A stretch of 29,025 nucleotides of DNA from Alphaproteobacteria bacterium. Its GTDB lineage: Bacteria; Pseudomonadota; Alphaproteobacteria; ATCC43930; CGMCC-115725. This document shows, in pieces, positions 15,240-23,692 of the stretch. The position numbers were made by a program, and so were the translations under genes. The notes below the pieces were generated by a model. It ran no database searches. It was given only the letters and a program-made list of their open reading frames with translations, and had not been told where the DNA came from. The stretch's first letter is position 1. Each line of letters opens with the position of its first letter. The stretch spans positions 1-29,025 of the forward strand of contig VAZR01000042.1 in NCBI GenBank assembly GCA_005888515.1, read 5' to 3'.

Positions 15240-15809
15240 CTATTCGAGCGGCGGCAGCCGCGGATGGTGTAATGAGCGCGGCAGGATCCCGCGGGTACGC
15301 GGGTCTTCGAAGCGTAGCGGTCGCCGGGCGTAAACCTCGAACCCGCCCTGCTGGTAGTAGCCGAGGGCTCGCGGATGATCGAAGGTTCGGGTGTGCACCC
15401 AGAGCCGATCGATCGGCCGAGTCCACGCGCGGTCGATTGCCGCCTGCAGCAGAAACGGGCCGAGCCGCCTCCCGATGAATTGCGGGATCAGCCCGAAATA
15501 GGCCAACTCGGTCTCGCGCGGATCAGCCGCATCGAGCTCGAAGTAGCCGGCCGGAACGCCGCCGACATACAGAACGAAAATCTCGGTGGTGTCCTTGGCG
15601 ATCTGGGCAGCCAGGGTCTCGTCGTCGAACAGCCGTCGCTCGTACCACAGCCACGGCGTCCCGACCGTCTCATAGAGGTAGCGGTAGAACGAGACGGTGC
15701 AGTTCTCCGCCCTGATCAGGGCCAGCTTGGCGTGTGGCGCCGGTATGCGCGGTAGCGCTGGACGCGCCCGCATCTCGAGATAGGTGATGACGTCGTCGAG
15801 CTGGGCCAT
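15240..15809 (-). CDS. GNAT-family N-acetyltransferase
   Basis: 189 residues. The central part has the GNAT pattern: strand FVLYVGGVPAGYFELD, strand ETELAYFGLIPQFIGRRLGPFLLQAAIDRAW with the acetyl-CoA-binding loop (Q-F-I-G-R-R-L-G, about 113-120), and the C-terminal RLWVHTRTFDHPRALGYYQQGGFEVYAR. It would transfer an acetyl group from acetyl-CoA to an amine; the substrate is unknown. ATG at 15809 lies 9 bp after the sulfurtransferase stop codon, so it is the last gene of the CysK - AlaX - sulfurtransferase run. Its own ribosome binding site is poor, which suggests translational coupling. Confidence 0.87.
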   Translation of the reverse strand: MAQLDDVITYLEMRARPALPRIPAPHAKLALIRAENCTVSFYRYLYETVGTPWLWYERRLFDDETLAAQIAKDTTEIFVLYVGGVPAGYFELDAADPRETELAYFGLIPQFIGRRLGPFLLQAAIDRAWTRPIDRLWVHTRTFDHPRALGYYQQGGFEVYARRPLRFEDPRTRGILPRSLHHPRLPPLE

Positions 15810-15818
15810 CGCGCCAGG

Positions 15819-16691
15819 TCAGCGTAACGGCTTTGCCGGGCCGGTCTCGATCGGCGTGTCGCCGGGCAGACCCCATTCCGACCACGATCCGTCATAGACT
15901 GCCGCGCCGGGGTGGCCGATCAGATGGGCAGCGAACGCGACCGCGCAGGCCGTGACCCCCGAACCGCAGCTGGTCACGATCGGAGCGTCGAGACTAACCC
16001 CAGCCTCATCGAATAGCCGACGCAATTCCCCGGCGCTCTTCAGCTGCTTGGTCTGCGGATCCGTGACCCGGTCGAAGGGCAGGTTGCGGCTGCCGGGGAT
16101 ATGGCCGCGGCGCCGCCCCGGCCAGGTTTCCTCGGCGGCACCCTCGAAGCGACCGGCGGAGCGGGCGTCGACGACCTGCTCGCGGGCCGCGGCGATGTTG
16201 GCGCGGATTGCCTGCTTGTCGCGCACCAGCTCGGGCCGGAAACGCGGAAGAAACCGGCGCGATGGGATCGCCGGCGGAGCGATTTCAAGCGGCCGACCTT
16301 CGGTCCGCCATTTCGGCAGCCCGCCATCGAGCAGCGCGACATTGTCGTGGCCGTAGAGGCGCAGCATCCACCAGGCGCGCCCGGCCGAGGACAGTCCGGC
16401 GGTATCGTAGACGATCACGCGGTCGTCATTGCCGATGCCGCGCTCCGCCATCTTTTGGGCGAAGCGCTCGGGTGATGGGGTCATGTGCGGCAGACTGGTG
16501 CCGGGCTGCGCGACATCGTCGATGTCGAAGAACACCGCGCCGGGGATATGGCCGCGCTCGTAATCCTCGCGCGTGGTCGGGGTGATGCCGGGCTGCTTGT
16601 AAGAGGCGTCGAGCACTCGGACATGCGGATCGTCGAGATGGGCCGCGAGCCATTCGGTGCTGACCAACGCCTCGGGATGAGTGTAAGGCAT
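15819..16691 (-). CDS. sseA: 3-mercaptopyruvate sulfurtransferase (two rhodanese domains)
   Basis: 290 residues. The N-terminal rhodanese domain (about 8-135; VSTEWLAAHLD, GHIPGAVFFDID, VIVYDTAGLSSAGRAWWMLR, LLDGGLPKW) lacks an active cysteine. The C-terminal domain (about 160-285; VDARSAGRFEG, GHIPGSRNLPF) carries catalytic Cys242 in the loop C-G-S-G-V-T. That loop is the signature of mercaptopyruvate sulfurtransferase rather than thiosulfate sulfurtransferase (usually C-R-x-G-x-[TR]). It moves sulfur from 3-mercaptopyruvate, a transamination product of cysteine, to thiols or cyanide. ATG at 16691 has GGAG upstream, placed inside the last codons of the AlaX gene, 4 bp away. The cysteine synthase upstream in the same run fits a cysteine/sulfur theme. 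Confidence 0.9.
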   Translation of the reverse strand: MPYTHPEALVSTEWLAAHLDDPHVRVLDASYKQPGITPTTREDYERGHIPGAVFFDIDDVAQPGTSLPHMTPSPERFAQKMAERGIGNDDRVIVYDTAGLSSAGRAWWMLRLYGHDNVALLDGGLPKWRTEGRPLEIAPPAIPSRRFLPRFRPELVRDKQAIRANIAAAREQVVDARSAGRFEGAAEETWPGRRRGHIPGSRNLPFDRVTDPQTKQLKSAGELRRLFDEAGVSLDAPIVTSCGSGVTACAVAFAAHLIGHPGAAVYDGSWSEWGLPGDTPIETGPAKPLR

Positions 16692-16695
16692 CGCG

Positions 16696-17418
16696 CTACT
16701 CCGCAAAGGCGATGTTGATGCGACGGTTCTGCCGGCCCTTGTTCTCGATCTTGCCGATCACGACCGGGCCGATCTCGGCGGTGTTGCGGATGTGGGTACC
16801 GCCGCAGGGCTGCAAATCGATTATCGCATCGGGGCGGGCGACCTCCATCAGCCGCACCCGGCCGGCGCCGGCCGGCGGCTTGACTGACATTGTGCGCACC
16901 AGTTCCGGACGGGCCTCCAGCTCCTCGTCCGTGATCCAGCGCGGGGCGACTTCATGGCCAGCGGCGATCAGCCCATTGAGCTGCGCGGCAATCGCTTCCT
17001 TGTCCAGGCTCGACCCGGGCACATCGAAATCGAGCCGGCCGCGCCCGTCGGACACCTGTCCGCCGGTCACCGCTCCCGGCACGACCGCGCAGAGCAGGTG
17101 CAGGCAGCTGTGCATGCGCATCAGCCGATAGCGGCGCTCCCAATCGAGCTCGGCGGTAAGCTCCATTCCGGGGGATAGAAATGGGGTACCGGCAGCGGGG
17201 ACATGGATCACCTCGTTCGCCAGCTCTCCTTTGACTGTGTCGATGATCGCGATCGTCTCGCCCGAAGCGAGGCGCAAAACGCCGATATCACCGGGCTGGC
17301 CTCCGCCGGTCGGGTAGAACACGGTGCGGTCGAGCCGGATCCCGCGCTCGTCGGCGGCGATAACCCGAGCAGCGCAGCTTCGGGCGTAAGCGTCGTCGCG
17401 GAAGATCAGTTCAGTCAT
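16696..17418 (-). CDS. Alanyl-tRNA editing protein AlaX-type
   Basis: 240 residues, a free-standing copy of the AlaRS editing domain that hydrolyses Ser-tRNA(Ala) (and Gly-tRNA(Ala)). All four zinc ligands are visible: His103 and His107 in MHSCLH, Cys205 and His209 in CGGTH. The N-terminal part FYPTGGGQPGDIG is the usual beta-barrel of the longer type (AlaX-M, class II), and GGQVSDGRGRLDFD is also typical. ATG at 17418 has ggactgga upstream. It sits between cysteine synthase and the sulfurtransferase; the link may be control of serine mischarging where serine is drawn into cysteine (inference). Confidence 0.9.
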   Translation of the reverse strand: MTELIFRDDAYARSCAARVIAADERGIRLDRTVFYPTGGGQPGDIGVLRLASGETIAIIDTVKGELANEVIHVPAAGTPFLSPGMELTAELDWERRYRLMRMHSCLHLLCAVVPGAVTGGQVSDGRGRLDFDVPGSSLDKEAIAAQLNGLIAAGHEVAPRWITDEELEARPELVRTMSVKPPAGAGRVRLMEVARPDAIIDLQPCGGTHIRNTAEIGPVVIGKIENKGRQNRRINIAFAE

Positions 17419-17454
17419 TCCAGTCCATCCGTTCCGCCAACCTTCCCGTCAGTA

Positions 17455-17530
17455 GATCCCGGCGAAGGCCGGGATCCATTTGGCTGCGCCCGTGCCGGTT
17501 CGGGATGGGTCCCGGTCGTCGCCGGGATCT
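17455..17530. repeat. Palindromic intergenic repeat (REP-like), two hairpins
   Basis: First hairpin: GATCCCGGC (17455-17463) and GCCGGGATC (17468-17476), a perfect 9-bp stem with loop GAAG. Second hairpin: TCCCGG (17510-17515) and CCGGGA (17522-17527). Elements of the form ATCCCGGC-GAAG-GCCGGGAT are, from general knowledge, scattered in many copies between genes in alphaproteobacteria. It lies between the cysteine synthase stop and the AlaX start and could attenuate transcription or stabilise the upstream messenger RNA. Confidence 0.8.
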
Positions 17531-17549
17531 AAGTTTTGTTGCCGCCGCG

Positions 17550-18554
17550 TCATTGGTCGAGCCAGGGCGGGGTCGGCAGGTTCTTCTCCTTGAGAAAAGC
17601 CGGGTTGAACAGCTTCGACTGATAGCGGGTGCCGGAATCGGCGAGGATCGTCACGATCGTCTTGCCCGGGCCCAATTCCTTCGCGAGACGGATCGCGCCG
17701 GCGATATTGATCCCGGTCGAGCCGCCGAGGATCAGCCCTTCCTCGGGCACCAGATCGAACAGGATAGGCAGCGCCTCCTGGTCCGGAATCCGGTATTGCC
17801 CGTCTGGCGCGAAGCCCTCGAGGTTGCCGGTCTCGCGATTGTTGCCGATGCCCTCGGTGATTGAATTGCCCTCCGGCTTGAATTCGTGGCGGGCATACCA
17901 GCTGTAGATCCCTGAGCCCATTGGGTCGGACAGGTAGATCTTGACCTCGGGGTTGCGCTGTTTCAGCGCGATGCCCACGCCGGACAGCGTCCCGCCGGTT
18001 CCGACCGAGCAGACAAAGCCGTCGACCTTGCCTTCGGTCTGCCGCCAGATCTCCGGGCCCGTGGTCTCGTAATGGCCGCGCCGGTTGGCGAGGTTGTCGA
18101 ACTGATTGGCCCAGATCGCGCCATTGGGCGCGGTGGCGGCGATCTCCTCCGCGAGCCGGCCGGAATATTTCGTGTAATGCATCGGGTTAGCGAGAGGTAC
18201 CGCGGGAACCAGCCGCAGATCCGCGCCGCAGAGCGTCAGCATGTCCTTTTTTTCCTGGCTCTGCGTCTCGGGCATCACGATGACGGTCTTATAGCCGCGG
18301 GCGTTGCCGACGAGCGCCAAGCCGATGCCGGTGTTGCCGGCGGTGCCCTCGACGATGACGCCGCCGGGTTTCAGCAGACCACGCTCCTCGGCATCCTTGA
18401 TGATGTAGAGCGCGGCGCGGTCCTTGACCGAGCCGCCCGGGTTCAGGAACTCGGCTTTGCCGAGAATTGTGCAGCCCGTCATCTCCGAGGCGCGGCGCAG
18501 CTTGATCAGCGGCGTGTTGCCGACCGTGCCGATAAATCCGTCGCGTGTGTCCAT
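17550..18554 (-). CDS. cysK: Cysteine synthase A
   Basis: 334 residues, PLP fold type II. Makes cysteine from O-acetylserine and sulfide. Visible marks: GNTPLIKL (12-19), Schiff-base Lys44 in NPGGSVKDRA, substrate loop EGTAGNTGIGLA, the PLP-phosphate loop SVGTGGTLSG, and C-terminal LILGGSTGINIAGAI. The end, GTRYQSKLFNPAFL...PPWL, matches the longer alphaproteobacterial form rather than the short E. coli CysK. ATG at 18554 follows cggagacg. It is first in the minus-strand run with AlaX, sulfurtransferase and GNAT, though a repeat element separates it from AlaX. A cystathionine beta-synthase-like activity is the main alternative; there are no CBS domains. Confidence 0.9.
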   Translation of the reverse strand: MDTRDGFIGTVGNTPLIKLRRASEMTGCTILGKAEFLNPGGSVKDRAALYIIKDAEERGLLKPGGVIVEGTAGNTGIGLALVGNARGYKTVIVMPETQSQEKKDMLTLCGADLRLVPAVPLANPMHYTKYSGRLAEEIAATAPNGAIWANQFDNLANRRGHYETTGPEIWRQTEGKVDGFVCSVGTGGTLSGVGIALKQRNPEVKIYLSDPMGSGIYSWYARHEFKPEGNSITEGIGNNRETGNLEGFAPDGQYRIPDQEALPILFDLVPEEGLILGGSTGINIAGAIRLAKELGPGKTIVTILADSGTRYQSKLFNPAFLKEKNLPTPPWLDQ

Positions 18555-18705
18555 GATTCGTCTCCGAACCGCGTGCGCCAACTCTCTTGATGCTCAGATA
18601 CTATCGGACCGAGAGCACCGCCGGGCAAGGGAGGCGAGGCGGCTTTTCCCGGCACCGACCTTGGCTTAGAACTCGGCTTGATGGGAAGCGAAGGACATTG
18701 ACGGG

Positions 18706-19905
18706 ATGACCGAGGCGCAGGCGAGCGAGCTGTTCCCGATGGCCGAGATGCCGGCCTCGAATTTCTTCCGTTCGACCGGGCTCTGGCCGTCGCAGCTGTT
18801 GCGCGCCGCGATCAACCAGGGCCATGAGATCCAGTCGGCGGTGCCGATCGGCGACGATCAGATCCAGCCGTCGAGCCTCGATCTGCGGCTTGGCGAAGTC
18901 GCCTACCGGGTGCGGGCGAGCTTTCTGCCGGGGCCGGCGGCCAGCGTGCATGACAAGCTCGAACGGTTGTCGATGCACCAGATCGACCTGACTCAGGGCG
19001 CGGTGCTTGAAAAGGATTGCGTCTATATCGTGCCTCTGCTCGAGCATCTCGCACTGAAAAAGCGCGTGTCGGCCCTCGCCAACCCGAAGAGCTCGATTGG
19101 GCGGCTTGATGTGTTCGCCCGCGTCATTACCGACCAGGGCACCGAGTTCGACCGCATCCGCGAAGGCTACCGCGGACCGCTTTACGCCGAGATCAGCCCG
19201 CGCTCGTTCAGCATTCTGGCGCGCACCGGCTCGCGGCTGGTGCAGTTGCGCATCCGGCGAGGATCGCCCTTGTTCCGCGACACCGCGCTGCGCCGGTTGC
19301 ATGCCGAGGTCGGGCTGGTCGAGACCCCGGCCGGCGGCATGCCGGCGCCGGAGACGATCCGCAACGGGCTGGCTTTCACCGTCGATGTGTCGGGCGAAGC
19401 GGCCGACGGGATCGCCGGCTGGAAGGCGCGGCGCCATACCGATGTCATCGATGTCGACAAGATCGGGCATTACGATCCCGCCGATTTCTGGGAGCCGGTG
19501 CATGTCCATCGCGGCCGCGGCGGGCCTGGCGGGGTTGTGCTAGACCCCTACGATTTCTACATCCTCGCCTCGCGCGAGGCGGTCGTCGTGCCGCCCGATT
19601 TCGCCGCCGAGATGCTGCCCTACCACACCTTCGTCGGCGAATTCCGGGTGCATTACGCCGGCTTCTTCGATCCCGGCTTCGGCTCGGTCGAGGCCGGCGG
19701 CAGCGGCAGCCGCGCCGTCCTCGAAGTGCGCGCGCATGAGGTGCCGTTCCTGGTCGAGCACGGCCAGGCGCTCGGCCGCCTGATGTACGAGCCGCTGATC
19801 GCCCGGCCCGACCGGCTCTATGGCGGCGCGATCGGTTCGTCCTATCAGCGTCAGGGCCTGGCGCTGTCGAAGCACTTCAAGCGATATCAGGCCAAAATCA
19901 GGTGA
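18706..19905 (+). CDS. dcd: 2'-deoxycytidine 5'-triphosphate deaminase, double-length form
   Basis: 399 residues, about twice the E. coli Dcd. Alphaproteobacteria often carry this fused form with two Dcd/dUTPase-like folds in one chain. Deaminates dCTP to dUTP for thymidylate synthesis. Marks: QPSSLDLRLGEVAYRV (about 53-68), ALANPKSSIGRLDVFARVITDQG (about 124-146) with GYRGPLYAEISPRSFSILARTG in the first half. The second half has LDPYDFYILASREAVVVPPDFAAEM, GEFRVHYAGFFDPGFG and LVEHGQALGRLMYEPL. The ATG at 18706 has a modest gacggg upstream. The gene is divergent from cysK (151-bp gap) and convergent with the NUDIX gene. Confidence 0.92.
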   Translation: MTEAQASELFPMAEMPASNFFRSTGLWPSQLLRAAINQGHEIQSAVPIGDDQIQPSSLDLRLGEVAYRVRASFLPGPAASVHDKLERLSMHQIDLTQGAVLEKDCVYIVPLLEHLALKKRVSALANPKSSIGRLDVFARVITDQGTEFDRIREGYRGPLYAEISPRSFSILARTGSRLVQLRIRRGSPLFRDTALRRLHAEVGLVETPAGGMPAPETIRNGLAFTVDVSGEAADGIAGWKARRHTDVIDVDKIGHYDPADFWEPVHVHRGRGGPGGVVLDPYDFYILASREAVVVPPDFAAEMLPYHTFVGEFRVHYAGFFDPGFGSVEAGGSGSRAVLEVRAHEVPFLVEHGQALGRLMYEPLIARPDRLYGGAIGSSYQRQGLALSKHFKRYQAKIR

Positions 19906-20022
19906 ATCGGCATTTGAGCGGCGTCCTGCGGGGATCGCATTGCAAGCTTTTGCCTCGGTCGCGTTTCACGGCGACTCAGATAAGAACAAAAACAGAACTA
20001 TTCAAGACGTGCGAAACGGTTT

Positions 20023-20661
20023 CTAGCCGCTGAGCCACTCGCGACGGAGGCAGTCGCGGTGGCGTAACAGCCAGTAGCAGCCGATCAGCGTGTGCCCCGT
20101 CTCGATCTGACCGGCTTCGACCATCGCCTCCAGCTCCGGCACCGTTTTGACGACGACGCGGATGTCTTCGTGCTCCTCGGGAAGGCCATGGATCCCGGCG
20201 GCGCCACATGAATCGACCCGGCCGCAGAACAGCATCACGGCTTCGTCGGAATCGCCGGGGGACGGCATATAGCGCTGGATCGGGATCAACTCGCCGATCG
20301 GCTCGATCCCCGCTTCCTCCCGGCTTTCGCGCCGCGCCACCGTCTCGTAGCTCTCATCCTTGTCGACCAGTCCGGCGACCGGTTCGATCTGCCACGGCGA
20401 GAGCCCGGCATAGAGGGCCGGCAGCCGAAACTGCTCGACTAGAACGACGCTGTCGCGATCGGGGTCGTAAAGCATGATCGCTACTGCGTCGCCGCGGCGC
20501 AGCACGTCATAGAACCGCTCGCCGCTCCACTCGCCGGAAAACAGGCGATGGCGAAAGCGCACGACATCGACGCGCAGAAATCGCGAGAACGGAGTGTCCG
20601 CGCCATCGATACGCGCATCGGGATGCGACGGCAGGGCGGTGGGGCCGCTTGAGGAACTCAT
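20023..20661 (-). CDS. NUDIX hydrolase, ADP-ribose pyrophosphatase-like
   Basis: 212 residues. The NUDIX box is complete at 97-119 (G-x5-E-x7-R-E-x-x-E-E-x-G-I, reading GLVDKDESYETVARRESREEAGI). Upstream parts WSGERFYDVLRRGDAVAIMLYD and VVLVEQFRLPALY are typical of the ADP-ribose pyrophosphatase (NudF/TrgB-like) group, which splits ADP-ribose into AMP and ribose 5-phosphate. ATG at 20661 has ggagcttct upstream. It is the last gene of a minus-strand run, 15 bp after DUF1491. Substrate is inferred from subfamily wording only. Confidence 0.87.
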   Translation of the reverse strand: MSSSSGPTALPSHPDARIDGADTPFSRFLRVDVVRFRHRLFSGEWSGERFYDVLRRGDAVAIMLYDPDRDSVVLVEQFRLPALYAGLSPWQIEPVAGLVDKDESYETVARRESREEAGIEPIGELIPIQRYMPSPGDSDEAVMLFCGRVDSCGAAGIHGLPEEHEDIRVVVKTVPELEAMVEAGQIETGHTLIGCYWLLRHRDCLRREWLSG

Positions 20662-20676
20662 AGAAGCTCCCGAAAA

Positions 20677-21015
20677 TCAGGTGAGGATCGGCCCATCGAG
20701 AACGGCGTCGGGCGAGGCGTTGTCGATCTCGATGACCCAGAGGTCCGGGTCGCGGCCGCGCTGGCGGGCGATATAGGAATCAGCTTCATCTTCCGGCACC
20801 GGCTCGGGGCCGGTCGCCCGCATCCATACCAGCGTGCCATCCGGCCGACGGGTCTGCGACAGCACGGCGCAGCCGGCATCGCGGCCGTTCAGCTTCAACA
20901 GCACCGCGCCGGCGTCATTGTCGCCGCGCGCCACCACGGCAACCCCGATCGCGGCGATATCGCAGCGGCGGATCAGCGCCTTGACCCAGATGCCGCTCTT
21001 GAGCCGCGCCTCCAT
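20677..21015 (-). CDS. DUF1491 family protein
   Basis: 112 residues, function unknown. Recognised by KSGIWVKALIRRCDIAAIGVAVVARGDNDAGAVLLKLNG near the start and the C-terminal half with YIARQRGRDPDLWVIEIDN, the usual pattern of DUF1491. These proteins are soluble and found mostly in alphaproteobacteria. Position between a lipoprotein (21 bp upstream) and the NUDIX gene (15 bp downstream) suggests one transcript. Confidence 0.85.
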   Translation of the reverse strand: MEARLKSGIWVKALIRRCDIAAIGVAVVARGDNDAGAVLLKLNGRDAGCAVLSQTRRPDGTLVWMRATGPEPVPEDEADSYIARQRGRDPDLWVIEIDNASPDAVLDGPILT

Positions 21016-21036
21016 GCGGTATTGCTCGGCTGCGCT

Positions 21037-21477
21037 TTAGGAGCGCGACAGCTCTTCGATGCCGGCGACATCGGCATCGCGATGGATCGCGATCAGCTTG
21101 CGGTCATCGAGCAGCACGTAGGTCGTGCCGCCCTCGCCGCAGCCGAGCTCGGCCACCGGATAATCGGGGCGCACCAGCAACAGGGTGAGCCGGCTGCGCA
21201 GATCAGGCTGCGCCGGCGCCAGCGCGATCAGCTCCTGACGGCTGCGGCGGGCGTAGGCAAAGCGGAACCGGCCGGAACAGGTTTCCGGGCTCAGCGCGGT
21301 CGATGGTCCGCCGGCCGGCTGCTGCACGACGGTATTGTCGCGGAACGAGATCTGGTGGCGCTCGGCGCCGTTCCAGGCGCCGGCGAACGGGCTCTGCGGC
21401 CCGGGCGCAGCGCAAGCCGCGGGCAGGGCCGCGACCAGGACCAGGACGACAAATCGGCAGCGCGGAAATGATCTCAC
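21037..21477 (-). CDS. Small putative lipoprotein
   Basis: About 146 residues from a GTG at 21477; the frame is open to a TTG at 21507, so the start is uncertain. Hydrophobic signal FVVLVLVAALPAAC ends in a good lipobox (L-P-A-A-C) with the lipidated cysteine about 21 residues in. The mature part is small and globular in appearance, with two more cysteines (SPETCSGRF and ELGCGEGGTTY) that could pair. No family recognised. It lies between the acyl-AMP ligase gene and DUF1491 on the same strand. Confidence 0.65.
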   Translation of the reverse strand: MRSFPRCRFVVLVLVAALPAACAAPGPQSPFAGAWNGAERHQISFRDNTVVQQPAGGPSTALSPETCSGRFRFAYARRSRQELIALAPAQPDLRSRLTLLLVRPDYPVAELGCGEGGTTYVLLDDRKLIAIHRDADVAGIEELSRS

Positions 21478-21565
21478 GGCAGATCTCGGCAGTATCAAGC
21501 ATGCCAAGTATCACGATCTCGCGCAGACGAGCAAACCGGCTGGTTTGGGAAGCGAGTGGGACCGA

Positions 21566-23220
21566 TCACAGCCGCTCGAGCGCGCCGGTGAGCCAGAGCT
21601 GGCGGGCGAGGGCACGCTGGATCTTGCCGCTGGTCGTCTTCGGCAGCGCGCCCGGCCGCAGCAACGCGATCTCGTGGGGCACGATGTCGAGCTCGAGGAC
21701 GATGGCCTCGCGGATGCGACCGATCAGCTGCGCGGAAACGATACGGTGCCGCTCGGTGCGCTCGATCTCCTGTACGACGATCAGCTGCTCGCCTTTTGCC
21801 TCATCGAGAATCGTGAATGCCGCGCCTCCATGGCGGCGCAAGGCGGGGTGGCTGTCCTGAACGGTGTCCTCGATATCCTGCGGGTAGTGGTTGGCGCCGC
21901 GGATAATAATGACGTCCTTGATCCGGCCGGTGATGAACAGCTCTCCGGTGTCGTCGAAAAAGCCGAGATCTCCGGTCCGCAGCCATCTGCGATCCGCCTC
22001 GCCGGCGATACGGGCGCGGAAGATCACCTCGGTCGCTTCCGGATTTTGCCAATAGCCCTGCGCCACATTGGGTCCCGAAACCCAGATCTCCCCGACCCGG
22101 TTCTGGCAGAGCCGCACCGTCGTCTCGGGATCGACGATCGCGACTTCCTCGCCGACCAGCGTAGGGCGACAACCGACCGCGGGCTGCGCGTCAGCTTTCT
22201 CGCGCGGTGACACGGCTTCGTGGCGGCGGGCCACATCGTCTGCGGGTCGAAGCCGTACGAGCGAAAGGTCTCGGTGAAGCGCTCGATCGTCTGGGCCCGC
22301 ACCGGCTCGGCGCCTGCAGCCGCGAGCTTCCAACACGATAGATCGAGGCCGGCGAGTTGCTCGGGTCTATGCCGGTCGACACAGAGGTCGAAGCCGAAAT
22401 TGGGTCCGCCGGCCACCTGGGCGCGGTAATCGTGGATCGCCCGCAGCCACAGATAGGGACGCTGCAGGAATGCCATCGGCGAGATCAGCACGCATAGCGC
22501 GCCGACATAAAGCGCCTGCAGCGCGTTCAGGATCAGCCCCATGTCGTGATAGAGGGGCACCCAGCTAACATGGGTCGACGCACGCGTGTTGCCGCAGGCG
22601 ATCCGGATCATCTCGAGATTGGCGAGCAAATTGCCATGGCTGACCATCACCCCCTTGGGCGCCGAGGTCGATCCGGAGGTGTATTGCAGAAACGCGATGT
22701 CATTGCGCTGGGCCTGCGGCTGAGCGAGATCGGCTGCACCGATCGCGCCCGTCTGCGCGTCAACAGCAAGCCATTCGAGGTCGGCGTGTTGAAACCGGCC
22801 GACGAGATCGCCGCGCACGCCGGATAGAAGCTCGGCGGTAGTCAACGCCAGCCGAGGGGTGCAATCCGCCAGGATGTTGACGCTCGCATCACGCGCGCTT
22901 TGCCGACGCGGCACCATCAACGGCACGCCAATAATCCCGGCGTAGAGGCAGCCGAAGAACGCGACGAGACACTCGATACCCATCGGGAACAGCAGCAGCG
23001 CGCGTGAACCGGGAACAGCACGATCTGCAAGCCGACGAGCGAGCGCGACGGCGCGGCGGTCGAGTTCCGCGAAGGTGATCACGGCGTCTTCACGGCCGCG
23101 GTCCGACAGCGCGACATAGGCGCGGTCGTCCGGCTGGACCGCGGCGCGATGGCGGAGCAGCGCGCTCAGCGATGGCAGCGCAGCGACAACGGAGAGGTCG
23201 GGATCAGCCACCAGTGGCAT
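21566..23220 (-). pseudogene. Fatty acyl-AMP ligase (FAAL), frameshifted by a small deletion
   Basis: Adenylate-forming enzyme of the FAAL type, which activates a fatty acid as acyl-AMP and hands it to an acyl carrier protein. The N-terminal part runs from 23220 to about 22228 (residues 1-331) and has the AMP-binding P-loop YTSGSTSAPKGV (180-191), SWVPLYHDMGLI and LAAAGAEPVR. It reads up to FDPQTMWP and then loses frame. The rest continues in another frame from about 22225: VGEEVAIVDP, GEIWVSGPNVAQGYWQNPE, RTGDLGFFDDTGELFITGRIKDVIIIRG, and the A10 lysine in LPKTTSGKIQR. The missing piece, by comparison with the family about 14-17 residues, normally includes the Y-G-L-A-E-A-T motif that contacts the adenine. 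As read, the gene cannot give an active enzyme. It overlaps the ACP gene by 17 bp. Confidence 0.85.
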
Positions 23221-23482
23221 CCGCCACTCCGTCTTGGCCGTCGGCGATGAAATGCGCCAGCGCCGAGATGGTCGGATATTCGAATACCAGCTCCGGCCTC
23301 AGCTCGGTACCGAGCCATTCCTCGAGCTCGACAGTGAAATAGACCGATGTCGCCGAATCGAGCCCGAGCTCAGCAAAGCTCGCATCGGGCCCGATTGCAA
23401 TCGACGGGTTGTCGACCGTCTTCTTCAGATAGGCGATGCACCAGTCGCGAATATCCGATTCGGTGAGGTTGGCCGGCGGCAA
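23204..23482 (-). CDS. Acyl carrier protein
   Basis: 92 residues. Helix 2 begins with the phosphopantetheine attachment motif G-L-D-S (Ser43 in ELGLDSATSVYF), followed by FEYPTISALAHFIAD, typical of PKS/NRPS-type carrier domains rather than the fatty-acid AcpP. Start is a TTG at 23482 with caggagaattg at good spacing; no ATG is available. The stop overlaps the start of the FAAL gene, so the two are translationally coupled. That supports the role of accepting an acyl chain from FAAL. Which enzyme uses the loaded acyl group is not evident from this side; the divergent WcbI-domain gene is one candidate (inference). Confidence 0.9.
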   Translation of the reverse strand: MPPANLTESDIRDWCIAYLKKTVDNPSIAIGPDASFAELGLDSATSVYFTVELEEWLGTELRPELVFEYPTISALAHFIADGQDGVADATGG

Positions 23483-23692
23483 ACAATTCTCCTGACCAAG
23501 GACGCTCGGCGGCGGATGCGCGTTCGCTCGCGCGGCAGGTGGTGGAAACCAGGGATTGTGCCGCCAAGGACCGCGCGATACTGCTTATATTGCGCTGATG
23601 CCGCAGCGGACGCTACAGTCGAGCCGGAGCGGGGTCAAGTTACGGCCGCGCGCCGGAAGTTCACGGACCGAGCCGCTGGTTGGATTGCCGGA
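23483..23692. promoter_or_regulatory. Divergent promoter region of the ACP/FAAL and WcbI-domain genes
   Basis: 210 bp without a plausible gene. The plus-strand frame of the WcbI gene remains open through it and on into the antisense of ACP, but it has no family character there. It should contain both promoters. No clear operator or boxes seen. Confidence 0.4.

Noticed and set aside
20013..20023. GAAAC-G-GTTTC inverted repeat at the end of the NUDIX gene
   Set aside because: Only 5-bp arms. A T-rich stretch follows on the minus strand but at a distance of over 20 bases, so it is not a convincing terminator.
23234..23692. Longer N-terminus for the WcbI-domain protein (open frame from 23234)
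   Set aside because: It would run antisense through the well-supported ACP gene and its start region, and the extra residues resemble no domain.
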